From positions 1 through 6,726 of the forward strand of contig JAFALX010000346.1 in assembly GCA_019234035.1 (NCBI GenBank): DNA of 6,726 nucleotides. Direction: 5' to 3'. This DNA is from Candidatus Dormiibacterota bacterium. Its GTDB lineage: Bacteria > Chloroflexota > Dormibacteria > Aeolococcales > Aeolococcaceae. Both the position numbers and the translations under genes were made by a program. This document shows, piece by piece, positions 6,205 to 6,726 of the stretch. The notes under the pieces were generated by a model, which searched no databases, had not been told where the DNA came from, and worked only from the letters and a program-made list of their open reading frames with translations. How positions within the stretch are numbered: the first letter of the stretch is position 1; every line of letters begins with the position of its first letter.

Positions 6205-6726
6205 TCGCCGCAGCGTAGGCGCCGCGGTACTCCGGCGGCAGCAGCCTGGCGACGCGACGCCCGATCTCGTCGGCGATCACCTGGTCGGCGCCACGTCCAC
6301 TGACCGTCCGCGGCGTGAAGACCCTGCCGACCGCGATCTCGATCGGCACGCGCTTCGGGATCTTGCGGTCCCGCGGGAGCGCCCGCTCCGACCCCCACAC
6401 CGCGATGGGCAACACCGGCACGCCCGACTTGCGCGCAAGGAAGCCGATGCCGGGTTCGGCGCGCTTCATGCCCGGAGTGGCAGCTCGCGTCCCCTCGACG
6501 AACAGCAGCAGCCGCCCGCCGTCGCGAAGGATGGCGAGCGAGGTGCGCAACGCCCAGCGGTCGGGAGCGCCGCGATCGACGGGGAAGCAGTTGCAGCCGC
6601 CGAGCACCCACGCCACCGGCGGGACCTTGTAGAGCTCGCGCTTCGCCATGCAGAACATCGCCCCGGGCGCCCAGCCGCCGAAGATGAACGGGTCGATGTT
6701 GCTCAGGTGATTGCACGCAACGAGCA
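6149..6726 (-). CDS. PlsC-type 1-acyl-sn-glycerol-3-phosphate acyltransferase, 5' end outside the window
   Basis: The last 191 residues of a membrane-associated acyltransferase that moves an acyl chain to the sn-2 position of lysophosphatidate or a similar lysolipid. The open frame reaches the window edge, so the Met codon at 6658 is internal, not the start. Upstream of it the frame reads NHLSNIDPF, which carries the catalytic H-x4-D motif (codons at 6686-6712). Next come NCFPVDRG (motif II, acceptor binding), FVEGTRA (motif III, EGTR) and GVPVLPIAV (motif IV), in the order and spacing of the family. The C-terminal 50 residues are a variable tail. The 3' end overlaps the convergent gene's tail by 56 bases. 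Substrate could be another lysolipid, as many genomes carry several paralogues. Family is very sure. Confidence 0.94.
   Translation of the reverse strand, partial: LVACNHLSNIDPFIFGGWAPGAMFCMAKRELYKVPPVAWVLGGCNCFPVDRGAPDRWALRTSLAILRDGGRLLLFVEGTRAATPGMKRAEPGIGFLARKSGVPVLPIAVWGSERALPRDRKIPKRVPIEIAVGRVFTPRTVSGRGADQVIADEIGRRVARLLPPEYRGAYAAAISDAGRREPAEPVLSPSP

Noticed and set aside
6185..6211. 7-base inverted repeat (GCGGCGA/TCGCCGC) around the plus-strand stop at 6202-6204
   Set aside because: The 13-base loop, lack of a T-run and position inside the overlapping acyltransferase gene give no real support for a terminator.

Overview
This is a GC-rich, almost gap-free bacterial window. It holds four complete genes of a surface-polysaccharide synthesis and export operon on the minus strand, one complete plus-strand gene for an unusual charge-segregated protein, and two genes cut by the window edges. 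The source cannot be fixed from the sequence. High GC, tight packing, a Wzm/Wzt-type exporter and a very long Lys/Ala-rich tail fit several high-GC phyla (for example Gemmatimonadota, Myxococcota or other soil bacteria). That placement is a guess.

Layout: 1-282 (+) is the 3' end of a family-4-type glycosyltransferase. It converges, with 6 bases between the stops, on an operon transcribed leftward from 4912 to 289. In transcription order the operon holds a membrane-embedded family-2 glycosyltransferase (3380-4912), a methyltransferase-fold protein with a shortened cofactor-binding core (2431-3375), an ABC-2 polysaccharide permease of the Wzm type (1563-2396) and a Wzt-type ATPase with a C-terminal carbohydrate-binding domain (289-1566). 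The genes are separated by 4 and 34 bases, and the last pair overlaps by 3 bases (GTGA). A plausible joint job is to assemble a glycan at the inner membrane, modify or cap its end, and export it through the Wzm/Wzt channel, with Wzt's C-terminal domain recognising the finished end.

Divergent from the operon, only 35 bases away, is 4948-6204 (+). Its 418-residue product has a strongly acidic N-terminus (35 Asp/Glu in the first 53 residues), a small central domain that looks like a beta-barrel, and a Lys/Ala/Pro tail resembling bacterial histone-H1-like or AlgP-like tails, with no acidic residue between 233 and 414. Its 3' end overlaps by 56 bases the end of a convergent PlsC-type acyltransferase gene (6149-6726, -), whose start lies beyond the window.

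The least ordinary items are the acidic/basic protein, the methyltransferase-like protein that appears to lack part of its SAM site, and a synthase-like family-2 glycosyltransferase sharing an operon with an ABC exporter. I saw no RNA gene, CRISPR array, insertion sequence or convincing intrinsic terminator. No non-coding stretch exceeds about 35 bases.
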